The notes: generated from the letters alone by a model not told the origin. A stretch of DNA of 64,000 nt from Streptomyces sp. NBC_01716 (GCF_036248275.1 NZ_CP109181.1:5580001-5644000); one strand, 5' to 3'; counted from the first letter of the stretch, positions 1 through 7,871 are shown. Numbers and translations are program-made.

Positions 1-555
1 TCGTGGGGTGGAACTCGGAGTGGACCCAGCCGAACGGGTCGAGCGTCGCTCCCTGACGAATCCATCAACGACCGCAAACTGGAACGCATCACCACCGGCG
101 CCAACATCTTCGGTGGAACCGGGAAACGCATCGACGCCATCATGCGGTCCAAGGGCCTGATCAGCAGCATGCTCTTCTGCGAGATCAAGACCCACGACAC
201 CGAACTGCTCTCCAAGACCCCGTATTGCGCGGGCGTCTACCAGGCATCCAAGGAACTCGGCGGCGGTGTGGCGCAGGTGCAAAAGACGGCCAGCAAGGCC
301 CAACAGCTCATCTCCAGCCAGTTCCTCACCCGGATCTACGAGGAAGACGGCACCCCGACAGGCACTGAACTGTCCACCACCCGCCCGCGACAGGTCGTGG
401 TGATCGGGAGCCTGCGCGAGTTCACCCACAACGGCGCTGTGAACCCGGAGAAGATGAGCTCCTTCGAGCTATACCGGACATCCATCCAGGACGTCGAGGT
501 AATCACGTTCGACGAACTCTACGAGCGGGCCTGCTTCATCGTCGAGGATCACTGA
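1..555 (+). CDS. Shedu-type anti-phage nuclease, C-terminal part (5' end outside window)
   Basis: The frame is open from base 1 to the TGA at 553-555, so the first ATG inside it (142) is not the real start. The readable 184 residues match the C-terminal DUF4263 domain of Shedu immune proteins. A PDDRK-like lead-in (here PDESINDRKLE) is followed by TTGANIFGG.GKRIDA with an acidic residue, then FCEIKTH, which supplies the E-x-K of a PD-(D/E)XK nuclease, then VYQ.SKELGG..AQVQKT, PRQVVVIGSL and the closing FELYR...VEVITFDELYERA. Known family role: single-protein defence nuclease restricting phage. The first 20 or so codons look less typical than the rest, so a frame problem close to the window edge cannot be excluded. 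No partner gene is visible downstream. Function is inferred from family only. Confidence 0.85.
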   Translation, partial: SWGGTRSGPSRTGRASLPDESINDRKLERITTGANIFGGTGKRIDAIMRSKGLISSMLFCEIKTHDTELLSKTPYCAGVYQASKELGGGVAQVQKTASKAQQLISSQFLTRIYEEDGTPTGTELSTTRPRQVVVIGSLREFTHNGAVNPEKMSSFELYRTSIQDVEVITFDELYERACFIVEDH

Positions 556-637
556 GGCGGACCGCTGCCAGGGCGCTCGCCGACACTGCGACTACCGGTG
601 ACGGAGTGTTACCGGCGCACGGGGGCTCATCCCGGCT

Positions 638-1486
638 TCACGGAGATCTTGCCAGGGCCACGTTCGGTGACGCCCCCCTCCATGAGGAGGGGGCGGCTGC
701 CATCTGGAGCCGGCCGCGGTGGGCGGCGAGTGCCCGGAGGCGGCCTGCCACGGCGTCCGGGCCCAGGGTGGCCAAGGCCCACAGGGCACTGAGGCGGCGG
801 CCGGAGGACCAGATGCCGGTGGTGGGCGGCCGGAACGAGGCCACGGCGATGTTCTGAACCGTGAACGGGGCGGGGTCGAGATAGGTCATGCCACCGGTCC
901 CGCACAGATACGCGCGGGCGCCGGTCGCCGCAGAAAGGTCCGCGAGCCGGACGGAGCGGCCCGGCCGGGCCGACAGACGGCTGCTGGTGAGGACCTGGCC
1001 CTCCCAGCCCAACAGGTCCAGCAGGACGCGGGTGGAGGTCTCGGCAACCGTCGCGGTCTTGCCGGTGTCGAATGCATCCAGCACCGGATCCAGGGCCTCG
1101 GCGAGGGCGCGCCAGTGAGGGCTGGCCCCATAGTGCTGCCGCAGCATCCCCTCGGTCCTGCGGCGGGCCAGGTCCGGGTCGTCGATCACGGCGTCGCGGA
1201 TGAGGGTGGGCCGTCCGCTCGGCAGGCGGGTGGGGATGGTAAGCCACTGCTGACCGGCGGGGTCGTCGAGGTTCGCAAGGCGGGCTCGGTGCTGGTAGTC
1301 GCGGCGGGTGAACTGCACGTCGTCCAGGACGATCCAGTAGTCCGCCGCGAACAGCTTGGCCAGCGTGGTCAGCCGGGGCAGGAAATTCGGCTGGTGGATG
1401 GCACACAACCCGCCCGGCTCGGGCAGGTCAGGGGTTGATGAGGCGGCTGGTGAAGCCGTCGCGGATGAGGGACTCGTACGCTGCAT
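638..1486 (-). CDS. WbqC-like family protein
   Basis: A 282-residue protein. The family signature AIHQPNFLPRL begins near residue 29, followed by YWIVLDDVQFTRRDYQHR and, further on, a conserved LSALWALATLG stretch. WbqC-like proteins occur in polysaccharide and secondary-metabolite loci; a general catalytic role is not established, so none is claimed. The ATG at 1486 lies inside the end of the upstream YdcF-like gene (59-nt overlap) and no later ATG or GTG precedes the conserved motif. An unusual TTG start about 25 codons downstream remains possible. It is the last gene of a leftward three-gene operon headed by an XRE regulator. Confidence 0.75.
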   Translation of the reverse strand: MQRTSPSSATASPAASSTPDLPEPGGLCAIHQPNFLPRLTTLAKLFAADYWIVLDDVQFTRRDYQHRARLANLDDPAGQQWLTIPTRLPSGRPTLIRDAVIDDPDLARRRTEGMLRQHYGASPHWRALAEALDPVLDAFDTGKTATVAETSTRVLLDLLGWEGQVLTSSRLSARPGRSVRLADLSAATGARAYLCGTGGMTYLDPAPFTVQNIAVASFRPPTTGIWSSGRRLSALWALATLGPDAVAGRLRALAAHRGRLQMAAAPSSWRGASPNVALARSP

Positions 1487-2114
1487 GCACGTCCTCCGGG
1501 ACCTCCTGCTCGATGGCGAATCCGAGCTTTGGATACTCGATGACCCGCTGGAGGTCGCCGACGAGCATGTCCAAGACGAGTTTCTCGTCGCCGATGGACT
1601 TCAGATAGTCGTCGAACTCCAGCGGCTCCGACGCGCAGAGGATCTCGACGTCGGGCCACAGCTTGCGGGCGGTCGCGAACGACCGCCTTTCCATATAGGG
1701 CTTGGAGACCAGCAGCACCGACGCCGGGGTGATGCCTGCGGCGACGAGGACCTCACGCGAGAGGGTGATGTTCTGTCCGGTGTTGCCCGCGTTCGGTTCC
1801 AGCAGGATCGCCTCGGCGGGGACGCCGAGGTCGATGGCGTGCTCGCGGAAGTGGACGGCCTCCCCGCGCGGGAAGACCTTGGTGGTGGTGGGACTGTTGC
1901 CGCCGGTGAACACCAGGGTCGGGAAGAGCCCGGAGCGGTACAGCTCGGCGGAGTGGGCCGCGACGCCGAGGTCGTGGCTGCCCAGCCCGATCGCCACGTC
2001 GACGGGCCGCAGCTCGTGCTGCATCTGGTGGTAGTTCCAGATCAGCTTGGCCTGGCGCCACTGGTCCTCGGTGATGCCCTGCTGGTCGTTGCTCACGCGT
2101 TTCTCCCTGGTCAT
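1428..2114 (-). CDS. YdcF/ElyC/SanA-family (DUF218) protein
   Basis: A 228-residue cytosolic protein with no membrane segment. It shows the DUF218 pattern: VAIGLGSHDLGVAAHSAELY (dinucleotide-fold first strand and helix), then LVFTGGNS, then LEPNAGNTGQN, then VLLVSKPYMERR. Many family members are membrane-anchored envelope proteins, but the YdcF branch is soluble and can bind nucleotide-like ligands; the substrate here is unknown. The ATG overlaps the stop of the XRE regulator gene as ATGA, which indicates translational coupling. The 3' end overlaps the WbqC-like gene. The pairing of this family with a helix-turn-helix/TPR regulator suggests one regulated operon, but its physiological role is not evident. 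Confidence 0.8.
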   Translation of the reverse strand: MTREKRVSNDQQGITEDQWRQAKLIWNYHQMQHELRPVDVAIGLGSHDLGVAAHSAELYRSGLFPTLVFTGGNSPTTTKVFPRGEAVHFREHAIDLGVPAEAILLEPNAGNTGQNITLSREVLVAAGITPASVLLVSKPYMERRSFATARKLWPDVEILCASEPLEFDDYLKSIGDEKLVLDMLVGDLQRVIEYPKLGFAIEQEVPEDVHAAYESLIRDGFTSRLINP

Positions 2115-3214
2115 CGTTGCCGAGGGCCGACCGGCCCCTCGCTCATGGCCTTGATGCCCTCGATACTGCGCAGTTGGTGCACAAGCCCGTACTGCGCGGC
2201 TACCTTGGCGGCCTGGTCGAGGACGAGGAGTCCATCATCCCGGGTCGCCGCATCGGAGAGCAGGATGTGGCCATGAGCGGTGTCCAGTCGCACGCCTTGC
2301 ATCGGTGAGTCGGGCGTCCCGCTGCTGCGGGCGATGTCGATGAAGTGCAGGGCCCGGGTAAGGTCGCCGGCGCCGCGGCGGGCGAGCGCGAGTTTCTGGT
2401 GGGCCACCGACCAGTCGTCCGGTTCGGTGAGGTCCTCGAAGTCGCGGGTCGCCACCTGCATGACGCGGGTCGCATAGTCGTGCTGACCGTCCTTGCTCAG
2501 CGCGGTCCCCACCCACAGCCTCGCGCGGGCCCGGTCGCGGCGGGAGAGCCGGTCATCGACGGCGAGCGTCTCGTAGTTGCGGGCGGCGATCTCCAGCTTC
2601 CCGGACATCTCGGTGACGACCGCGAGGGACAAGTCGAGCTGGGCGACGCGGCGGGGGATGTCGAGCTGGGTGAAGGCCGCGCGGGCGCCGGCATAGGAGT
2701 GCTGGGCGGACAGCGGGCCCAGGACAACGCCCTGGTCGCGCTTGAGGTCGCCGAGCAGGGCGGTGGAGCGGGCGAAGAGATACAGGCCCTTCTCGTCCAG
2801 CTCGGGGGCCTTGAACCGGCTCAGCCACCGGGTGAGGAGGCTGTCGGCGAAGGCGAAGTTCTGCCGGGACAGGGCGACCACGACGCGGTCGAGGTCATCG
2901 GCCCAGGACTCGTATTCCCAGGTTCTGGGGCCGGAGGCGGTTAGGCGGCGTCGGCCAGCGTTCTGCACCGGGCTGGTCATCTCGGACAGGAGCGTTTCGA
3001 ACCGCAGGTGGACAGCGGCGTCCGAGCGGCCGAGGGCGGTGTCGAGGATGGCCTGAGTGTCGGGTCTGGGCTCGGTGTCGGCGAGCTTGCTCTCCCACTT
3101 GGACACGGTCGCGACGGCCAGGCCGAGCTGCTGGGCGAAGGCCCGCACGCTCAGTCGCAGAGCGAGCCGCAGGGCCCTGGCCTCCAGGCCGGTCCAGTGG
3201 TGCACGGTCGCCAC
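2111..3214 (-). CDS. XRE-family regulator with C-terminal TPR-like region
   Basis: A 367-residue protein. Residues about 10-60 form a Cro/C1-type helix-turn-helix: LRLSVRAFAQQLGLAVATVSKWE. The rest is alpha-helical and TPR-like, with repeated A...L pairs such as ARNYETLAVDDRLSRRDRARARLWVGTAL and THQ-type helices. This architecture is common in Streptomyces, where such regulators often control a neighbouring operon in response to an unknown signal. It is the first gene of the leftward operon (ATGA overlap with the YdcF-like gene) and is divergent from a resolvase-like gene across a 154-bp gap that holds two tandem 11-bp repeats, a plausible operator. The start was chosen as the first ATG before the HTH. 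Confidence 0.85.
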   Translation of the reverse strand: MATVHHWTGLEARALRLALRLSVRAFAQQLGLAVATVSKWESKLADTEPRPDTQAILDTALGRSDAAVHLRFETLLSEMTSPVQNAGRRRLTASGPRTWEYESWADDLDRVVVALSRQNFAFADSLLTRWLSRFKAPELDEKGLYLFARSTALLGDLKRDQGVVLGPLSAQHSYAGARAAFTQLDIPRRVAQLDLSLAVVTEMSGKLEIAARNYETLAVDDRLSRRDRARARLWVGTALSKDGQHDYATRVMQVATRDFEDLTEPDDWSVAHQKLALARRGAGDLTRALHFIDIARSSGTPDSPMQGVRLDTAHGHILLSDAATRDDGLLVLDQAAKVAAQYGLVHQLRSIEGIKAMSEGPVGPRQR

Positions 3215-3266
3215 GCGTCACTCCCTTCCACCGGTCATCGAAGCAGATCCGTGCAGTCGGCGGGAC

Positions 3267-3288
3267 GGAAGTGGAACGGAAGTAGAAC
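3267..3288. repeat. Two tandem 11-bp direct repeats in a divergent promoter region
   Basis: GGAAGTGGAAC at 3267-3277 is followed directly by GGAAGTAGAAC at 3278-3288, 10 of 11 identical. The pair lies midway between the XRE regulator start (3214) and the rightward operon start (3369). An 11-bp head-to-tail repeat puts two copies on the same helix face. This suits cooperative binding by the adjacent HTH regulator, but binding is inferred. Confidence 0.4.
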
Positions 3289-3368
3289 GGCCGGTGATTG
3301 GCGGCGAGTTGGCCGGACGCCACGCTCAGAGCGTCACCATTTGTCGAGCCTTTGGGACGGTCCTGAGC

Positions 3369-3797
3369 ATGGAACCCCTCACGGAGCATCGCCCGGTCAG
3401 CGGCCTGGTCGTTTACGGCTTCCTGCGGCTGGTGCGGGTCTCCCAAGCGCGGCAGGACGCGCTGGTCGCCTCGCTCACCGAGTACTGCCGCAGCCACGAA
3501 CTGCAGTTGTCCGGCGTCTTCACCGACCGCGACGCGTCCGCCCGGCCCGCCTCAGCGGCGTTCACCGGGCTACTGGACGTGCTCGCGCTGCCGGACGTCT
3601 ACGGCGTCATCGCCCCGGCCATGTCGCACCTGGGGCCGAAGGCCATAGCCGCTGAACGCGGGCGGCGGATCGAGGCGGTCGGCTCGCGACTGCTGCTGGT
3701 CCGCAAGCCCCGCACGGCCCACCACTCCATCTCCCGCAGCGGTCCCCTCCGCCGCCGTCACCCCGGCACCCCCCGCGTCCTGGACGCCGAGTCATGA
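3369..3797 (+). CDS. Serine-recombinase-like catalytic domain protein, no DNA-binding domain
   Basis: A 142-residue protein. The N-terminal part resembles the resolvase/invertase catalytic domain: VYGFLRLVRVSQARQDAL (the R-V-S context of the family's nucleophilic serine), then VFTDRDAS, then FTGLLDVLALPDVYGVIAPAMSHL, where recombinases have GLL..L..P.VDGVVV...DRLSR. After about residue 110 the sequence becomes a basic tail and there is no recombinase or HTH domain, so it cannot act as a complete site-specific recombinase. The ATG at 3369 was chosen because the frame upstream is not protein-like. The gene ends in an ATGA overlap with an HATPase gene, so it is probably a member of a regulatory operon rather than a mobility gene. 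Confidence 0.65.
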   Translation: MEPLTEHRPVSGLVVYGFLRLVRVSQARQDALVASLTEYCRSHELQLSGVFTDRDASARPASAAFTGLLDVLALPDVYGVIAPAMSHLGPKAIAAERGRRIEAVGSRLLLVRKPRTAHHSISRSGPLRRRHPGTPRVLDAES

Positions 3798-4210
3798 GGA
3801 CCACCGTGATGACCAAGACGACCCAGCAGTTCTTCGACGCGCGGCCCGAGTCGGTCGGCCAGGCACGGTCCTTCACCTCTGAGGCCCTGGCCGACTGGGG
3901 TCTGCCGGACCGCGCCGAGGACGTCCGGCTCTGCGTCTCCGAACTCGCCACCAACGCCCTGGTCCACGGGACTGCCCCCGGACACGGCTTCCTGGTCAAG
4001 CTCGACGCCGACGAGGATGTCGTACGCCTGGAAGTGCACGACAGCCGCCGCCAGCACCCGGAAGCCCGGCGGGCCGCCGGCACGGACACCTCCGGACGCG
4101 GGCTGATCCTGGTGAACGCGCTCGCCGACGGCTGGGGAGTCGAGGACCGCACTCCGGTCGGGAAGATCGTCTGGTCCTGCTTCAAGGCCACGGGAGGCAC
4201 GACAGCATGA
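3794..4210 (+). CDS. HATPase_c (RsbW/SpoIIAB-like) ATP-binding protein
   Basis: A 138-residue GHKL-type ATPase of the anti-sigma-factor kinase kind abundant in Streptomyces. The N box is CVSELATNALVHG, followed by VRLEVHDS (G1-like acidic strand) and GRGLILVNALADGWGV (G2 box). No histidine phosphotransfer or membrane domain is present. Such small proteins usually phosphorylate or bind an anti-anti-sigma factor, but no STAS partner is visible here. The gene is coupled at both ends by ATGA overlaps (3794-3797 and 4207-4210), so it is made with its neighbours. A regulatory role in the cluster is inferred. Confidence 0.85.
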   Translation: MRTTVMTKTTQQFFDARPESVGQARSFTSEALADWGLPDRAEDVRLCVSELATNALVHGTAPGHGFLVKLDADEDVVRLEVHDSRRQHPEARRAAGTDTSGRGLILVNALADGWGVEDRTPVGKIVWSCFKATGGTTA

Positions 4211-4677
4211 GCGTCCTGCTCACTCCGCCCGGCCCTGAGCTGCGGCTGCTGGCGTCGCTCGCAGCCTGGACCTGGCCCGGCACCCGCCCGGACGGCCGCG
4301 AGATCGCGCACATCCTGATCACCCACACCCCGCCCCTGACCGGCTCGGGCACCGCTGAGACGGCCGAGGCCAGGATGCGGCGGCTGTCCGCCAGCCTGGG
4401 TGGCCTGGTCGGCGCCCGGGAGGTCGTTCCGGTGCTGGAGCGCTGCCTGCAGATCGTCGGCGACCAGGTGCTGGTGCGCTTCCCCGGCGCCTCCCGGCGG
4501 CTGCGGCTGCCCACCCGTCGGTCCTGGACCGAACAGGTCGCCCGTAGCGGTGAGGCAATCCTCCTACTCGGGCTGGACCCCCTGCCGCAGTCCGCTGACG
4601 CCGCCAAGGTCGACGCCTACCTGGATGCAGCGCTCGCAGCCGACCGGCTGCTGTTCGGACGCGCCCGCACCCGTTGA
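4207..4677 (+). CDS. Protein of unknown function, operon member
   Basis: A 156-residue soluble protein that I do not recognise. It has no signal peptide or transmembrane segment. It contains a hydrophobic strand-rich middle (GREIAHILITHTPP), a helix with LGGLVGAREVVPVLERCLQ and an acidic C-terminal helix (ADAAKVDAYLDAALAADRLL). It starts in an ATGA overlap with the HATPase gene and is followed after 52 nt by the SAHH-like gene. The reading frame has normal Streptomyces codon bias and is tightly coupled, so it is a real gene. Its function is unknown; the context suggests an accessory role to the HATPase or to the downstream enzyme. Confidence 0.75.
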   Translation: MSVLLTPPGPELRLLASLAAWTWPGTRPDGREIAHILITHTPPLTGSGTAETAEARMRRLSASLGGLVGAREVVPVLERCLQIVGDQVLVRFPGASRRLRLPTRRSWTEQVARSGEAILLLGLDPLPQSADAAKVDAYLDAALAADRLLFGRARTR

Positions 4678-4729
4678 ACCCGCATCTCCTCGCACGGCCC
4701 CCGGACGGAACGGATGAGAGGGAACTGCC

Positions 4730-5851
4730 ATGGAAACCTTCGAACGCGCCCGGCTGGACGCCTACTTCGCCCGGATCGCCGCCCAGTTCGCCCCGGGTGA
4801 GCAGACGGCATCGTTCCTCATCACGCACCTGCTGGCCGAGCGTCCCGCGTTCGTCCGCGCGGTCGCCGCGATGACCCGGCTCACTGCGGTGCTGCCCAAG
4901 CCGAAGTCCGTCCACCCGGCCGCGAAGCGCGAGGTCGAGCAGACGCACATGGTCGACACCCTCACCCGCGAAATGTTCGCCCAGGCCGACGACGCTCTGG
5001 ACTACCTCGAATCCCGTGCCGCCGACCAGACGGTCACCCTGCTGGACGTCGGCGGCTACTTCGCCCCCAGCCTCGCAGACGTCCACAACCGCTTTACCGG
5101 CCGGCTCGCCGGGGTGATCGAGGACACCGAGAACGGGCACCACCGCTACAAGGACCTCGACAAACTGCCCTGCCCCGTCATCTCCGTCGCCCGCTCACCA
5201 CTGAAGGACCCCGAAGACTTCCTCGTCGGCCAGTCCGTAGTCTTCTCCACCGAGGCCGTCATGCGCGATCGCGGTGACATCCTCCACGGCCGCCCCGCCC
5301 TGGTGATCGGCTTCGGCAAGCTCGGCAGCTCGATCGCCCGCCTCCTGCATGCCAAGGGCGTCCATGTCACCGTCTTCGACATCGACCCCGTCCGCCGCAC
5401 CCAGGCACTCTCCCAGGGCTTCACCGTCGCCCGCGACCGTGAAGCCGCCCTGACCGGGGCCGGCCTGGTGCTCTGCGCGACCGGCGCCGTCTCCCTGTGC
5501 GGCGAGGACTTCTCCCACCTGCGCAACGGCGCCTACGTCGCCACCGTCACCAGCAGCGAGGACGAACTCGACCTCGCCGGACTCCCTGACGTCTACACCC
5601 GCACCCAGGTCGGCGACCACGTCACCCGCTACCAGACCACCGGCCACTACTTCTATCTGGCGAACGGCGGCAACGCCGTCAACTTCATCCACGGCGCCAG
5701 CGTTGGGCCGTTCATCTTCCTGGTCCAGGCCGAGATCCTCGCCGCGATCAGGATGCTCACCCGCGGCGACCTCGCCCCCGGCATCCATGAGGTCCCCGCA
5801 CCCGACCGCGAAGCCATCGCGGCGACCTGGCTCTCCTACTTCAACAGGTGA
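4730..5851 (+). CDS. S-adenosylhomocysteine-hydrolase-like NAD-binding enzyme, catalytically divergent
   Basis: A 373-residue protein, shorter than true AdoHcy hydrolase (about 430-490). The Rossmann core is clear: LHGRPALVIGFGKLGSSIARLL (GxGxxG near residues 190-196). The region VIEDTENGHHRY aligns with the EETTTGVHRL segment of the family. By eye, the lysine and aspartate of the catalytic K...D pair are kept (LKDPEDF). The following Asn is Phe, the Cys is Gln, the first DDGG becomes DVGG, and the NIGH motif after the Rossmann domain is missing (TVTSSEDELD). It is therefore probably not a housekeeping SahH. It may act on another nucleoside or thioether, or only bind NAD. A good ribosome-binding site (AGAGGGAA) supports the start, and its stop overlaps the Nudix gene start as GTGA. 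Confidence 0.7.
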   Translation: METFERARLDAYFARIAAQFAPGEQTASFLITHLLAERPAFVRAVAAMTRLTAVLPKPKSVHPAAKREVEQTHMVDTLTREMFAQADDALDYLESRAADQTVTLLDVGGYFAPSLADVHNRFTGRLAGVIEDTENGHHRYKDLDKLPCPVISVARSPLKDPEDFLVGQSVVFSTEAVMRDRGDILHGRPALVIGFGKLGSSIARLLHAKGVHVTVFDIDPVRRTQALSQGFTVARDREAALTGAGLVLCATGAVSLCGEDFSHLRNGAYVATVTSSEDELDLAGLPDVYTRTQVGDHVTRYQTTGHYFYLANGGNAVNFIHGASVGPFIFLVQAEILAAIRMLTRGDLAPGIHEVPAPDREAIAATWLSYFNR

Positions 5852-6399
5852 TCACCATGACCATCACGGCCCACCACATCCGCACCACCATCGCCGCCTA
5901 CCTCGACGAACACCCCGAGGACAAGCGCGAACTCGGCCTCGTCCTCGGCCTCCTGGACGACGGCGACGACCTCACCAGCCGTAAGACCCTGCCCGGCCAC
6001 GTCACCGCAGGGGCCATCCTCGTCGGCCCCGACGGCCGCATCCTGCATATTCTCCACAACGTGACCCAGAAATGGCTTTTGCCCGGCGGTCATCTGGAGC
6101 CCTCGGACGAGACGCTCCTGCAGGCCGCCGACCGCGAACTCGCCGAGGAGACCGGCATCCCGCCCCACGTCGTCACCCCGCACGGCGAGACTCCGCTCCA
6201 CATCGACATCCACCCCATCGACGCCAACCCCGCCAAGGGCGAGCCCGCCCACCAGCACTTCGACTTCCGCTTCCTCTTCCGCACCACCGCCGACATCGGC
6301 GAACTCCAGGCCGAAGAAGTCTCCGACGCTGCCTGGCGAACGGTCGGCGCCCTCCACGACGAGAGGTTGGGTCAGCGCGTCGCCCAAGCACTGCGCTGA
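5848..6399 (+). CDS. Nudix hydrolase
   Basis: A 183-residue protein. The Nudix box runs GGHLEPSDETLLQAADRELA and continues with EETGI; it keeps the REL.EE.G metal-binding core and has one extra residue in the G-x5-E loop, a frequent variant. An N-terminal extension of about 45 residues (LDEHPEDKRELGLVLGLLDDG) precedes the domain and recurs in Nudix proteins of Streptomyces clusters. The GTG at 5848 overlaps the TGA of the SAHH-like gene; an ATG at 5857 is the alternative. The substrate is unknown. Sitting directly behind a nucleoside-type enzyme, it might clean up or activate a nucleotide product, which is an inference. Confidence 0.85.
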   Translation: MITMTITAHHIRTTIAAYLDEHPEDKRELGLVLGLLDDGDDLTSRKTLPGHVTAGAILVGPDGRILHILHNVTQKWLLPGGHLEPSDETLLQAADRELAEETGIPPHVVTPHGETPLHIDIHPIDANPAKGEPAHQHFDFRFLFRTTADIGELQAEEVSDAAWRTVGALHDERLGQRVAQALR

Positions 6400-6473
6400 C
6401 CCCAAGACCGGCCGCCCCTGCGTCTGCGACCCCCAACGCGCGCGGGGGCGGCCTCCCAGCCCGCCCAGCGACA

Positions 6474-6490
6474 GGCCACCAAGAGTGGCC
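6474..6490 (+). terminator. Short hairpin after the five-gene operon
   Basis: GGCCAC (6474-6479) and GTGGCC (6485-6490) form a perfect 6-bp stem with a five-base loop, 75 nt after the Nudix stop codon. No T-run follows, so it is a weak terminator candidate. Confidence 0.3.
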
Positions 6491-6519
6491 TTCGTCACCT
6501 GATACGGTGATCGTTGCCA

Positions 6520-7333
6520 TGGAAAGCGACACGATGCACCGTCTCTACGAGACGCGAGCCGGAGCGGCAGCCGCCTCCTAATAACGACACGACCTGCATG
6601 GGACACAGTCTCTGCGGCGACAACAGGGTGGAAGCACCACGACCTCAGCCATGAAGGCGCCGCCCAGCGCTACTACCAGGTCGGCTACCAGCTCGCCTGC
6701 GAAGCCGACCCCCGAGGCCACGCCGCCTGGATGATGCGTGCCCTCGCCCACCAGGCCCTCAGCCTCAAGCAGCCCCACCACTGCGTCGATCTCGTCGAAG
6801 GAGCGCTCACCCGCGGCCTCGGCCACGTCGACGGCCAGACCGAAGCCCTCCTCCACATCACCCACGCCCGTGCCTACGCCGCCGTCGGCGAGAGGCCCGC
6901 AGCGGCCCGCGCCCTGCTCGCCGCCGAAGACGCGCTCCTGCGCGACGACGTTCCTCAGCCCAGCTTCTCCCGTGTCAGCGGCCCCGTGGCAGGCACCGTG
7001 GCCAGCCACACCGCCCGCACGCTGACCGACCTCGCCGACCACACCGGCACCGAACAGCAGCACCGCGACGCCCTGACCCGCTGGGACCCCGGGAAGTACA
7101 AGCGCGTCCACGCCCTCACCCACGCCGACCTCGGCGACAGCCTCGCCGCCCAGGCGCGCGCCGACGAAGCGGTCGCCGCCTGGACCCAAGCCTTGGTCCT
7201 CATGGAAGGCATGGCCTCGGACCGCACCCGCAAGGCGATCACCTCCATCCGCTCCACCCTCGCGATCTACCAGCGCCGCCGCGTCCCAGGCGCGGCCGAA
7301 CTCGCCCGCCGCGCTCGCGAGGCCCTCGCCTAA
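6520..7333 (+). pseudogene. TPR-type regulator remnant, frameshifted and without a usable N-terminus
   Basis: From the ATG at 6731 a 200-residue TPR-like protein can be read (repeated helices such as RALAHQALSLKQPHHCVDLV and DSLAAQARADEAVAAWTQAL), resembling the C-terminal half of Streptomyces XRE/TPR regulators. The same frame is clearly coding further upstream: codons from about 6584 give PAWDTVSAATTGWKHHDLSH and then QRYYQVGYQLACEADP, typical of the family, but no ATG, GTG or TTG exists between the in-frame stop at 6500-6502 and 6731. A separate 20-codon start at 6520 (MESDTMHRLYETRAG) in another frame hits TAA at 6580. The simplest reading is a gene that lost its middle and frame. A shortened protein from 6731 may still be made. 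Confidence 0.6.
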
Positions 7334-7367
7334 CATGCCCAACAACCCGCCCGACGAAGGGAACACC

Positions 7368-7871
7368 GTGGCCCAGCAGACCAACGACCGCCCCCAAGCC
7401 CTCAAGCCGGCGCTCGACTCGATGACCCTGCTGGTCGCCGCCGTCATCGTCCACGACAAAGCCACCAACCGCGTCGTCCTCCTCCAACGAAGCCAGAATG
7501 CCAAGTTCGCCCAGGGAATGTGGGACCTCCCCGTCGGCAAGAGCGAACCAGGCGAGCCCATCACCGAAACGGCGGTCCGCGAGCTCTACGAGGAAACGGG
7601 CCTTACGGTGAAGCCCGAGTCCCTCAAGGTCGCCCACATCATCCACGGCGCCTGGGGCGTCGAAGCCCCCAACGGCTTCCTCACGGTCGTTTTCGTCACG
7701 CACGAATGGGTCGGCGAACCCGAGAACCGCGAACCACGCAAACACGCCCAAGTCCGCTGGATCGACGCCGATGCCATCCCCGACACCTTCGTGGATACCA
7801 CCGCCAGCGCCCTCCACCACTACCTGAACGACAGGGCTCAGGTCTCCCTGGACGGCTGGCGGGCGGGGTAA
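7368..7871 (+). CDS. Nudix hydrolase (second copy, different subtype)
   Basis: A 167-residue protein with a canonical Nudix box: GKSEPGEPITETAVRELYEE followed by TGL, preceded by KFAQGMWDLP, the pattern of ADP-ribose/NTP-type Nudix enzymes (GxW.lPgGkvE). It is not a close copy of the Nudix protein encoded at 5848. I prefer GTG 7368 because GAAGGGA sits 5 nt upstream; an in-frame ATG at 7335, 1 nt after the preceding stop, would add 11 poorly conserved residues. The 3' end overlaps the end of the convergent MFS gene by 34 bp. The substrate is unknown. Confidence 0.85.
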   Translation: MAQQTNDRPQALKPALDSMTLLVAAVIVHDKATNRVVLLQRSQNAKFAQGMWDLPVGKSEPGEPITETAVRELYEETGLTVKPESLKVAHIIHGAWGVEAPNGFLTVVFVTHEWVGEPENREPRKHAQVRWIDADAIPDTFVDTTASALHHYLNDRAQVSLDGWRAG

